This document shows positions 23,730-31,337 of a stretch of DNA of 53,897 nucleotides, piece after piece (within the stretch, counting starts at the first letter, position 1; every line of letters begins with the position of its first letter). The DNA comes from DATGIQ01 sp035295665. GTDB taxonomy: Bacteria; Planctomycetota; Planctomycetia; Gemmatales; Gemmataceae. Under the pieces are notes generated by a model. The model was not told where the DNA came from and made no database searches. It saw nothing but the letters and a program-made list of their open reading frames with translations. Made by a program: the position numbers and the translations under genes. The stretch spans positions 1 to 53,897 of the forward strand of contig DATGIQ010000041.1 of the NCBI GenBank assembly GCA_035295665.1, in the 5' to 3' direction.

Positions 23730-24611
23730 TCAATAATCCTGCCGGGGCAGCGCTTTGAGTGCATCACGAAAAGCCGCGGCGTGCTGGAAGCGTTTGTTGG
23801 GATCGCGCTCAATGGCCTTCGTCAGGAACGCGACCACGTCATCGTCCAGTTCCGGGCAAAAAAGTCGGGGATTTTTCCCAGGACTATTCATATGGCTCAT
23901 CAAGGTTTGCAGCGATTGCGACCGCTCCCACGGCAACTGGTTCGTGAAGCATTCGTAAGCCGTCACTCCCAGGGCAAACAGATCCACGCGGTGGTCCGTG
24001 TTGGTGCGTTTGATGAGCTCCGGGGCCAGGTAGTTGGGCGTGCCGGTACGGTTGCCCGGCTTGCAGAATTCGGGCCGGTACGGAATCGCCAAGCCAAAGT
24101 CGATGATCTTCAACACCCCCTCTTGCGACACCATCGCGTTGCGCGGACAGATATCGCGATGCAGGTAACCTTGTTGGTGGACGTACTCCAGGCCGGTTGC
24201 CAGCTGGCTGAGGAACTCGACGCGCTTTCCCTTGAGGTGCGGACTCTGGGTTTCGATCAGGAAGTTGAATCCCAGGCCTTCGATGAATTCCATCACCAGG
24301 TACTGTTCGCTCTGTTTTGTCAGGCCATACTCAAAGGTCTGGACCACGTTGCGGTGGCGCAGCGAAGCGCACACCGCTCCTTCCATGGGTCGGTGCAGGC
24401 CCGGAAAGCGGGCTTCGAATTTGGCGGTTTTTTCCTTATCCAGGATTTTCAAGCAAACCACACGGCCGAGCTTCCGATCGTGGGCCCGATACACCTTCGA
24501 CATGCTCCCCTGGCCGGTCCTTCCCAGGAGCTCGAATCGCTTCTTGACATCGACAACAGGCAGCTTCTTGCTTTGAGGCTTGGAAGAGAACAGGCTTGTA
24601 AAGAATCCCAC
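23730..24611 (-). CDS. Hanks-type serine/threonine protein kinase, single domain
   Basis: 293 residues, ATG at 24611. A nearly minimal kinase domain with no membrane span or sensor domain. Glycine loop GRTGQGSMSKVY (residues 30-41), the ATP lysine K55 (VCLKIL), catalytic loop HRDICPRN (151-158) with D153 and N158, DFG 171-173, and GTPNYLAPEL in the activation segment. The lysine normally two after the catalytic aspartate is a cysteine here (C155), which may weaken or alter catalysis. It is probably cytoplasmic, though the hydrophobic start MGFFTSLF could touch the membrane. Co-transcription with two pseudopilin-like genes suggests a link to surface or secretion functions; substrates are unknown. 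Confidence 0.9.
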   Translation of the reverse strand: MGFFTSLFSSKPQSKKLPVVDVKKRFELLGRTGQGSMSKVYRAHDRKLGRVVCLKILDKEKTAKFEARFPGLHRPMEGAVCASLRHRNVVQTFEYGLTKQSEQYLVMEFIEGLGFNFLIETQSPHLKGKRVEFLSQLATGLEYVHQQGYLHRDICPRNAMVSQEGVLKIIDFGLAIPYRPEFCKPGNRTGTPNYLAPELIKRTNTDHRVDLFALGVTAYECFTNQLPWERSQSLQTLMSHMNSPGKNPRLFCPELDDDVVAFLTKAIERDPNKRFQHAAAFRDALKALPRQDY

Positions 24612-24678
24612 AGTAATGACCCACCAGGTCCGCAGGGCGCTTCACGGCAGCGTACGCCGCCGCTCCATTCCCTACGGA

Positions 24679-25506
24679 TTAATGTTCACAGTAATCGATG
24701 ATCCTCGCCACTTCCGTCCGCAGATCCTTCCGTGGGACGATTCGGTCGACGAAACCGTGCCGCAAGAGGAATTCACTGGTCTGGAAGCCTTCGGGTAATT
24801 CCAGGCGAACCGTGTTCCAGATCGTTCGTTTGCCCGCAAAGCCGATCAAGGCGCCCGGCTCTGCCAAGGTGATATCCCCCTGGAGGGCAAAGCTCGCCGC
24901 AACCCCGCCCATCGTCGGATTGGTCAAAACGGAAATGTACAGGCCGCCGGCCCGGTCGTAGCGTCCCAAGGCAGCCGAGACCTTGGCCATCTGCATCAGC
25001 GAGAGGATCCCTTCCTGCATGCGGGCGCCGCCGCCGGAACCACTGACCACGATCAGCGGCAGCTGCAGTTCCGTCGCCGCCTCGATGGTCCGGACCAGTT
25101 TTTCTCCGACCACGGAGCCCATGCTGCCGGCCATGAAGGCAAAATCGGTCACGCCGAAAACCACAGGCCGGCCACGGATGTATCCTTTGCCCACCACCGC
25201 CGCATCGAGCATTCCTGTCTTCTTCTGCTCCTGTTCGAGCCGCTGGACATACGGAATACGGTCGTGGAAACCCAGGGCGTCGAGCGGCCGTAACCCCTGG
25301 AACCATTCCTCGAAACTGTCCTGGTCCAGCAGCTGGCAAATGCGGTCACGGGCCGGCAAATAGAAGTGATACTGACACTCCGGACAAACGTTGAATCGGC
25401 TCTCCGCTTCTTTGCGGAAGATGGTGGCCTTGCATTGGGGGCACCGGATCCATAGCCCCTCCGGCACGCCGCGTTTTTTTGCCATGGTCCGTAGTCCGTG
25501 TTCCAT
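24679..25506 (-). CDS. accD: Acetyl-CoA carboxylase carboxyltransferase beta subunit
   Basis: 275 residues. Start ATG at 25506, supported by GGGAGG seven bases upstream; a second ATG lies seven codons in. Transfers the carboxyl group from carboxybiotin to acetyl-CoA to give malonyl-CoA, the first step of fatty-acid synthesis, together with AccA. The N-terminal zinc ribbon is intact (C22, C25, C41, C44), and the carboxyltransferase core shows SGSGGGARMQEG and TNPTMGGVAASFA. Length is normal. No accA, fabH or folC is next to it; the neighbours are pgk upstream and a kinase downstream. Confidence 0.95.
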   Translation of the reverse strand: MEHGLRTMAKKRGVPEGLWIRCPQCKATIFRKEAESRFNVCPECQYHFYLPARDRICQLLDQDSFEEWFQGLRPLDALGFHDRIPYVQRLEQEQKKTGMLDAAVVGKGYIRGRPVVFGVTDFAFMAGSMGSVVGEKLVRTIEAATELQLPLIVVSGSGGGARMQEGILSLMQMAKVSAALGRYDRAGGLYISVLTNPTMGGVAASFALQGDITLAEPGALIGFAGKRTIWNTVRLELPEGFQTSEFLLRHGFVDRIVPRKDLRTEVARIIDYCEH

Positions 25507-25622
25507 GATTCCTCCCGCGGCCGTCCCTGGTCAATTCCCGGTTTCGTGGCACTGCCGCGAATCCGAGAAGGATGGTTGCCCGCATTCCTGTAATCAGCGT
25601 GTGTGAATCGGCAGCACGCGCT

Positions 25623-25726
25623 GGTCAGGATGACACGCCCTGAGCCTGCGAAGGGCGTGCTTGGGACCCATACTCCCTCTTCGACCGCCGACGCCCTTCG
25701 CAGGCTCAGGGCATGCCACCCTGACC
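25623..25726. repeat. 36-base imperfect inverted repeat
   Basis: Arms 25623-25658 and 25691-25726 pair over 36 bases with about four mismatches (mostly G:T in RNA) around a 32-base loop. The core CGCCCTGAGCCTGCGAAGGG resembles a GAGCCTG-containing intergenic repeat seen in many unrelated bacteria. It lies between pgk and accD, 55 bases or more from pgk's stop, and could end pgk transcription or be a REP-like mobile unit. Confidence 0.75.
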
Positions 25727-25780
25727 GCTGCAAGGTTACGCACGGTCATTTAGATATCACAACCCGAGCATCCCGAAGCG

Positions 25781-26980
25781 TCAAGAGCTGTTGCGGTTCT
25801 CGATCTGGGCCAATGCGGCGAACGGTGTCCCTTCCACATATTCGAGGAACGCGCCGCCCCCAGTGGACACGTGGGCCATCTTGTCGGCAAGACCGAAGGA
25901 TTCGACCGCCTCTGCCGTTTCCCCGCCGCCGACAACGGTCACGGCGCCGGAATGGGCCAACGCTTCGGCAATGGCACGAGTTCCGTGGCTATAGGCCTCG
26001 TCCTCATACTTTCCGAGCGGGCCATTCCAGATGACCGTGCCGGCTGGCGCGATCTTCTCCTGATAAGTACGGATGGTCCGGGGACCGATATCGACGCCCA
26101 TCCAGCCCTCGGGAATATCGCCTTCGACCACCCGGGCCTGCTGCGACTCCTCCAGGCGTTGCACAACCAGGTGGTCCAGCGGCAACACAATTTTCTGATC
26201 GCCCAGCCGTAACAACTCTCGGGCAACATCCAATTTGTCGGCTTCCACCTTGGAGTTCCCGGTGCCTCGCCCACGCGCCTTCATGAAGGTATAGCTCATC
26301 GCGCCGCCGACCAGGACCTGGTCCACTCGATTCAGAAGACTCTTGATGAAGCCGATCTTGTCGGAGACTTTGGCGCCGCCGAGGATGGAAACGAAGGGCC
26401 GGCGCGGCGTGGAGAGCAATTCATCCAGCACTTCGAGTTCCTTGGCCACGAGGTCGCCGACCACACGCGGTTTGCCCGCCATCGCTCGAGGTACGGCCAC
26501 CATGGATGCATCGTTGCGGTGGCAGGTGCCAAAGGCATCGTTCACATACACGTCGGCAAGACTGGCGAGCTGTTGGGCGAACGGGGGGTCCCCCGCCTGC
26601 TCGCCGGGATGGAAGCGGAGGTTTTCCAGCACCAAAACCTCGCCCGGCTTCAGCGCCTTTGCGGCCGCCTGGGCATTCGGCCCGACCACTTCATCGATTT
26701 TGCGCACGGGACGCTGGAGCAGCTCCTGCAAGCGCTCGGCCACCCGGTTGAGTTTGAAGGGAGCATCTTTCTTTGGATCGCCCTTGGGCCGGCCCAGATG
26801 GCTCATCAGAATGGCGCTGCCGCCGGCATCGAGAACATGCCGGATCGTGGGCAGAGCCGCGCGGATACGGCGGTCGTTGGTGATCGTGCCATCGGCATCG
26901 AGCGGCACATTGAAATCCACCCGGATGAGCACGCGCTTGCCACGCAATGCTGGCAGATCCGCCAGCGTTTTCTTGGCCAT
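25781..26980 (-). CDS. pgk: Phosphoglycerate kinase
   Basis: 399 residues from the ATG at 26980, with CGGGGGAT upstream; the frame begins six codons earlier but the family start is MAKKTLADL. Catalyses the ATP-forming step between 1,3-bisphosphoglycerate and 3-phosphoglycerate in glycolysis. Signatures: VLIRVDFNVPLD near the N-terminus, SHLGRPKGDPK, ENLRFHPGE, VNDAFGTCHR, and the nucleotide-site glycines VVGGGETAEAV and STGGGAFLEY at the C-terminus. Full length, no oddity. No gap gene lies beside it in the window. Confidence 0.97.
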   Translation of the reverse strand: MAKKTLADLPALRGKRVLIRVDFNVPLDADGTITNDRRIRAALPTIRHVLDAGGSAILMSHLGRPKGDPKKDAPFKLNRVAERLQELLQRPVRKIDEVVGPNAQAAAKALKPGEVLVLENLRFHPGEQAGDPPFAQQLASLADVYVNDAFGTCHRNDASMVAVPRAMAGKPRVVGDLVAKELEVLDELLSTPRRPFVSILGGAKVSDKIGFIKSLLNRVDQVLVGGAMSYTFMKARGRGTGNSKVEADKLDVARELLRLGDQKIVLPLDHLVVQRLEESQQARVVEGDIPEGWMGVDIGPRTIRTYQEKIAPAGTVIWNGPLGKYEDEAYSHGTRAIAEALAHSGAVTVVGGGETAEAVESFGLADKMAHVSTGGGAFLEYVEGTPFAALAQIENRNSS

Positions 26981-27202
26981 GATATCCCCCGAGCCCAAAC
27001 CCCTCCAAGCATGGCACGATCGTCGCGCCGGATAACTGCGCTAGGGACAACGTATCACACGGCAGCCAAAAAATCACCGGGACCCTGTGCCCGAGTTCCA
27101 CGAACACCCCTTGACGCCACCGGTTTTCCTTTGAACAATGGCCATGATCGGGGTTCTTCATCCCGGACTTGCCGTCGCTTTCCCCAAAGGAGGTTTTTTG
27201 CC

Positions 27203-27865
27203 ATGTATCGCTGGCTCAGCCTGGCTCTTTTGTTCGCCGTCGTCATCGTGGTCCCGGCCCAAGCGGGAGGGATCTCGGGACAATATATCGAAGCGCGCAC
27301 CTGTGATGTCTGGACCGGTCCTTGCTTCGCCAACGCCGACATGAGCCTGGATGGCAAGCATGCCGTCTTGGCCTGGAAGGTCGATCAAGGCGCCCTGGAC
27401 AACGTTCGCTTGGACGGACTTGCGGTAGTGGCCATTGTGTCGGCCAGCGACACGCTCGGCCTGGAGCAAACCGGCCCAGCCAAGAGCGTGCTGATCGTGG
27501 ACTCCCGCGCCAGTGCAGCGCAACGGGCCGCCCTCATCGGTCTGGCCAAACGGCAAGCGGGTGACCTCGTCGGCAAAGTTGTGGCCATTCAGAATTCGAA
27601 AATTGAGTTCGAAGCATCGACCTGCACCGACGGTGGCTGCGCCCGCCTTGAAGCGGGGAAAGCCCGCATCGAAACCCGCTGCCTGGATGGACACCACGAT
27701 AAGGTGTGCGGCAACGAATCGGCCTTTTATCCGCCATTGAGCAAGGACGTGAAGGCTCAAGCCGCGGTCGCCATCGAGCACAGCTTCGCCGGCACAGCGT
27801 TCAACGAAACCTGGAAAGACAGCCAGCGGCGTGGGGCCTACGTGGGGTCCTTTGAAATCCGCTAA
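27203..27865 (+). CDS. Exported DUF1326-like protein
   Basis: 220 residues; ATG at 27203 with a strong AAAGGAGG nine bases ahead. A signal peptide (residues 1-22, MYRWLSLALLFAVVIVVPAQA) is followed by GQYIEARTCDVWTGPCFANA, the kind of cysteine-containing start found in DUF1326 proteins. Other cysteines occur as CTDGGC and in ETRCLDGHHDKVC, suggesting disulfides or metal binding in the periplasm. The function is unknown. A terminator-like hairpin follows 15 bases after the stop. Confidence 0.75.
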   Translation: MYRWLSLALLFAVVIVVPAQAGGISGQYIEARTCDVWTGPCFANADMSLDGKHAVLAWKVDQGALDNVRLDGLAVVAIVSASDTLGLEQTGPAKSVLIVDSRASAAQRAALIGLAKRQAGDLVGKVVAIQNSKIEFEASTCTDGGCARLEAGKARIETRCLDGHHDKVCGNESAFYPPLSKDVKAQAAVAIEHSFAGTAFNETWKDSQRRGAYVGSFEIR

Positions 27866-27879
27866 GAAACACTAAAAAA

Positions 27880-27920
27880 GGTGTCTGGAACCTCGATGGT
27901 AGAGTTCCAGACACTTTTTT
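27880..27920 (+). terminator. Repeated hairpin terminator (family B, copy 2)
   Basis: GTGTCTGGAAC (27881-27891) pairs with GTTCCAGACAC (27904-27914), followed by six T on the plus strand and preceded by a run of A, so it can work in both directions. Stem and loop are nearly identical to the hairpin at 2684-2725. It ends the DUF1326-like gene. Confidence 0.85.
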
Positions 27921-27968
27921 CGTGTTCTAAGCATGATTTCGATATCGGAGAGCGGAGAGGATCCTTTC

Positions 27969-28658
27969 ATGACTTGCATCACCCGGTTGGTCGCCTTGGG
28001 CCTGTTGCTCTCCGCTGGGACGGTTTTCGCAGCGGATGCCAAATACGCGCTCAAGGCCGCAACGACGCCGGCGCCCAAGGAGCTTGCCGAACCCATTCGC
28101 ACGCTGCTCGGCGACCAGTCCCTCCAGTTGACCGACAACAAGGGTGCTGTGTTTTGCGAAGTTTGGCTACGCAAACAGCTGCCGGTCCGGGCCACGCCGG
28201 CGCAGGTCAAGAACGGGCTGAGCTACCGGGATCTGGAGGAATCGACGCTCCTCGGGGCGGTGCGTTTCGATCAACAATGGACAGATTACCGCAAGCACAA
28301 AATCAAACCGGGAGTATACACGCTCCGCCTCGGTTTTCAGCCGATGGATGGCGACCACATGGGGACAGCTCCGTATTCGGAATTCTGCCTCCTGATCTCG
28401 GCGAATGCGGACACAAAGCCGGAACTCATCGAAACGAAACGGCTCCAGGAAATGAGCGCCAAGTCGATCGGTGGCAGCCATCCAGCGGTGCTGCTGTTAT
28501 TCCCCAATGACAAGCCGGTCGACAAGCCAAGTCTGGTGCAGAAAGAGAACGACCATTGGGTCGCGATGCTCAAGGAACCGGTTGCCATTCAGGGACAGCC
28601 AGCGCCGGCCGGCCTGGGCATTGGTTTGACCTTGGTCGGGCATACGTCCGCGGAATGA
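27969..28658 (+). CDS. Exported protein of unknown function
   Basis: 229 residues from the ATG at 27969 (GAGAGGATCC upstream), chosen over an ATG 36 bases earlier because a signal peptide starts here (MTCITRLVALGLLLSAGTVFAAD). The mature protein has one cysteine pair candidate and a beta-rich central part (IKPGVYTLRLGFQPMDGDH, then GTAPYSEFCLLI). This resembles planctomycete periplasmic proteins annotated only as hypothetical. It is followed 54 bases later by the protoporphyrinogen oxidase gene on the same strand. Confidence 0.75.
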   Translation: MTCITRLVALGLLLSAGTVFAADAKYALKAATTPAPKELAEPIRTLLGDQSLQLTDNKGAVFCEVWLRKQLPVRATPAQVKNGLSYRDLEESTLLGAVRFDQQWTDYRKHKIKPGVYTLRLGFQPMDGDHMGTAPYSEFCLLISANADTKPELIETKRLQEMSAKSIGGSHPAVLLLFPNDKPVDKPSLVQKENDHWVAMLKEPVAIQGQPAPAGLGIGLTLVGHTSAE

Positions 28659-28712
28659 GCGCTCACGTTTGGCTGCTCGGACCGGCCCGTTTCGCGGCGA
28701 TCGGACATCCCC

Positions 28713-30125
28713 ATGCGCGTCGTGATCGTTGGCGCGGGCATCTCGGGACTTGCCCTTGCCTACCGGCTCAACGAGTTCCTTCCCAGCGCCCAGATCACCA
28801 TCCTCGAACAACAGAACCGACCGGGTGGTACCATCTGGACGGAGCAGCGCGACGGGTTCCAGGTCGAGATTGGGCCAAACGGTTTCCTGGATAACAAGCC
28901 CTCAACCTTGGCGTTGTGCCGGGACCTTGGCCTGGCGGATCGGCTGGTGCCCGCCGCGGAAGCGGCCGAACGCAATCGCTACCTATTTCTGGATGGCCGA
29001 CTGCGGCGGTTGCCGAATAGCATCGGCTCGTTCCTTCGGAGCGATCTCCTCAGCTGGCGCGGCAAATTATCGATTCTCCTGGAGCGTTGGCGTCCCCGAC
29101 CGAGCGCAGCCTCCGACGAATCGATCGATGCCTTCGTTCGCCGCCGTGCCGGGAACGAAGTAGCCGAAGTCTTGGCCGACGCTATGGTCACTGGAATCTA
29201 CGCCGGCGATCCGACACGGCTCAGTGTCCGTGCGGCATTCCCGCGCCTGGTGGCATTGGAAGAGCAGTACGGCAGTGTGCTCAAGGGCATGTCCGGCGCG
29301 GCCCGCGAGCGCCGGGCCGAAGCCGCGGCTCGCGGTGAACGATACCGCAGCGCTGGCAGGATGTGGTCCTTTGCCGAGGGCCTCCGCCTGGCAATCGAAA
29401 CACTCTGCGAGCGCTTGCCGAACAAACCACTCCTGGGCGTGGCGGCTCAGCGCCTCCAACGAGCCCCGGCCGCGGACGGTCAGGGCACGGTCTGGACCGT
29501 CATCGGCGAAGGCCAGGACCGCTGGCTGGCCGACGCTGTGGTGTTGACTTGCCCGACTCCCCAGCAGGCCGCAGTCCTTGCGGACCTCGACAGCGAATTG
29601 GCGCACACCCTCTCCGCCATTCCCTATTGTCGAATCGCGGTAATCGCCCTGGGCTACCGCCATTCCGATGTGCCGATCGCTCTCGACGGTTTCGGGTTCA
29701 TTGTACCGCAACGGACTCGACGAGACCTGCTCGGCGTCCAGTGGTGCTCATCGATCTTTCCCGATCGGGCCCCGCCGGGCCGGGTCTTGCTTCGCGGGAT
29801 GTGCGGCGGCTGGAACCGGCCGGAGGTCGTCGATTGGGACGATACCCAGCTGTTGCGGGCCGTTCGGGCCGATCTCCACTCGGCCATGGGGATTGCTGCC
29901 GAGCCCGTGTTTCATCACATCGTCCGCTGGGATCGTGCGATTCCACAGTATCACCTGGGCCATCTCGACCGGGTGGCCTGGATCGAAGAGCGTGCGGCCC
30001 GATATCCGGGGTTATTCCTCGGCGGCAATGCATACCACGGTGTGGCGCTCAACGACTGCACCGAACAAGCAGTAATTCTGGCGGAGCGGCTCAGGCGCTA
30101 CCTGACACGTTTCGCGGCTTCGTAG
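28713..30125 (+). CDS. hemY: Protoporphyrinogen oxidase (HemY-type)
   Basis: 470 residues, ATG at 28713. Oxygen-dependent FAD enzyme that oxidises protoporphyrinogen IX (or coproporphyrinogen III in the coproporphyrin route) late in haem synthesis. FAD-binding dinucleotide fold at the start (VVIVGAGISGLALAYRL, residues 3-19) with the second glycine motif RPGGTIWTEQ, then FQVEIGPNGFLDN and, near the end, GLFLGGNAYHGVALNDC, the usual FAD-contacting tail. Length matches the family. The 3' end overlaps the convergent DapA-family gene by 35 bases. The only haem gene in the window. Confidence 0.93.
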   Translation: MRVVIVGAGISGLALAYRLNEFLPSAQITILEQQNRPGGTIWTEQRDGFQVEIGPNGFLDNKPSTLALCRDLGLADRLVPAAEAAERNRYLFLDGRLRRLPNSIGSFLRSDLLSWRGKLSILLERWRPRPSAASDESIDAFVRRRAGNEVAEVLADAMVTGIYAGDPTRLSVRAAFPRLVALEEQYGSVLKGMSGAARERRAEAAARGERYRSAGRMWSFAEGLRLAIETLCERLPNKPLLGVAAQRLQRAPAADGQGTVWTVIGEGQDRWLADAVVLTCPTPQQAAVLADLDSELAHTLSAIPYCRIAVIALGYRHSDVPIALDGFGFIVPQRTRRDLLGVQWCSSIFPDRAPPGRVLLRGMCGGWNRPEVVDWDDTQLLRAVRADLHSAMGIAAEPVFHHIVRWDRAIPQYHLGHLDRVAWIEERAARYPGLFLGGNAYHGVALNDCTEQAVILAERLRRYLTRFAAS

Positions 30126-31002
30126 CGATCGCACGGCGAATGATGGCGAGCACGGTTTCGCGTTCCCGGCCTTCCAGCGGTAAACGCGGGGCTCGAACCG
30201 TCTCCGTCCCAAGGCCACATTCCGCCGTCGCCAGCTTGATGTACTGGACGAGTTTCACGTGTGTATCCAGGTGCAAAAGCGGAGTAAACCAGCGATAGAT
30301 CCGAAGTGCCTCATCATAGCGGCCGGTGGTGGCGAGGTCCCACAGAAGCCGACTTTCTTCCGGGAAAGCATTCACCAACCCGGCTACCCAGCCGACCGCC
30401 CCGAGCATTGCGCTTTCGAGCGCCAGGTCGTCGACGCCGTTGAACAACAGGTAGCGATCGCCGACCGTATTGGCCAGGTCGGTGATGCGGCGTACGTTGT
30501 CGGAAGACTCCTTGATGGCGACCAGGGTCGGCTCGTCGGCGAGTTGTGCGAACATCTCGGGAGTGATATCGATGCCGTAGGAAACCGGGTTGTTGTAGCA
30601 CAGGACCGGCAAGCGGCTGGTTCGTGCCACCGCCCGGAAATGCGCGATCGTTTCCCGCGGATCCGACTTGTAAACCATGGCTGGCAACACCATGAGTCCA
30701 TGGACACCGAGTTGTTCCGCATCGGCTGCGAATCGGCACGCTAGGGCCGTCGAGCACTCCGCCACCCCGGCCAGCACCGGCACCCGGCCGGCCACGAATT
30801 TCAGGGTAGCCCGCAGGACTTCCTGTTTTTCCCCGTACTCGAGCGAACAGTTCTCGCCCACCGTGCCGAGCATGATCAATCCATCCATACCGGCATCGAG
30901 CAGACGGCCGAGATGCTTGGTGGTCCCCGCCACATCCAGGCTTTGGTCCGCTTTGAACTGCGTGGTAACCGCGGGGAAGATGCCTTTCCAGTCTACGTGC
31001 AT
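30091..31002 (-). CDS. DapA/NanA-family class I aldolase
   Basis: 303 residues from the ATG at 31002 with GGAGGAACC upstream; the frame extends 56 codons further but without family sequence. TIM-barrel aldolase/lyase of the dihydrodipicolinate synthase family. Visible: LGTVGENCSL (the GTTGE-type substrate loop, residues 45-54), Y136 (CYNNP) and the Schiff-base lysine K164 (VAIKESSDN). The substrate cannot be told from sequence; without lysine-pathway neighbours it may act on a keto-sugar acid or hydroxyproline-derived compound rather than in lysine synthesis. Convergent overlap of 35 bases with hemY. Confidence 0.9.
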   Translation of the reverse strand: MHVDWKGIFPAVTTQFKADQSLDVAGTTKHLGRLLDAGMDGLIMLGTVGENCSLEYGEKQEVLRATLKFVAGRVPVLAGVAECSTALACRFAADAEQLGVHGLMVLPAMVYKSDPRETIAHFRAVARTSRLPVLCYNNPVSYGIDITPEMFAQLADEPTLVAIKESSDNVRRITDLANTVGDRYLLFNGVDDLALESAMLGAVGWVAGLVNAFPEESRLLWDLATTGRYDEALRIYRWFTPLLHLDTHVKLVQYIKLATAECGLGTETVRAPRLPLEGRERETVLAIIRRAIATKPRNVSGSA

Positions 31003-31179
31003 CGAGAGGTTCCTCCGTTGGCAAGGACATTGGCTCAGTGGGGTACTCGTCCTCCCCTGTATCAGGTGACAAATCAGGGTAATGCTTTTCCCGCACAAAT
31101 CAAGTATGATGGTCAAACAAAAAGGGATCGCACTCCTGTGTCGCCTGGATCCTTTGCAGAATGCCGTCAACCCTCGACC

Positions 31180-31337
31180 ATGGAATTACGAATTGCGGTT
31201 AACCCGCAAATCCATTTTGGCAAGTCTTGTATAGCTGGCACCCGGATGCCCGTGCAAAGCGTGTTGGAATTGGTCCGCCAAGGGCATTCCTCTACCAACC
31301 CATCGATGTACTGGGAGCAGATGACATCCAATGGTGA
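31180..31337 (+). pseudogene. DUF433 remnant with frameshift
   Basis: The first 32 residues, including VNPQIHFGKSCIAGTRMPVQ and SVLELVRQG, are clearly DUF433, a small antitoxin-like or DNA-binding family of about 75 residues. After RQG the frame loses similarity, but the next frame reads YQPIDVLGADDIQW then stops, resembling the YYPDLTxEDI part of the family. The gene therefore seems to have a frameshift and a lost C-terminus. No partner PIN-like toxin gene is present. Its end overlaps the start of the GH39-like gene by a few bases. Confidence 0.6.
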
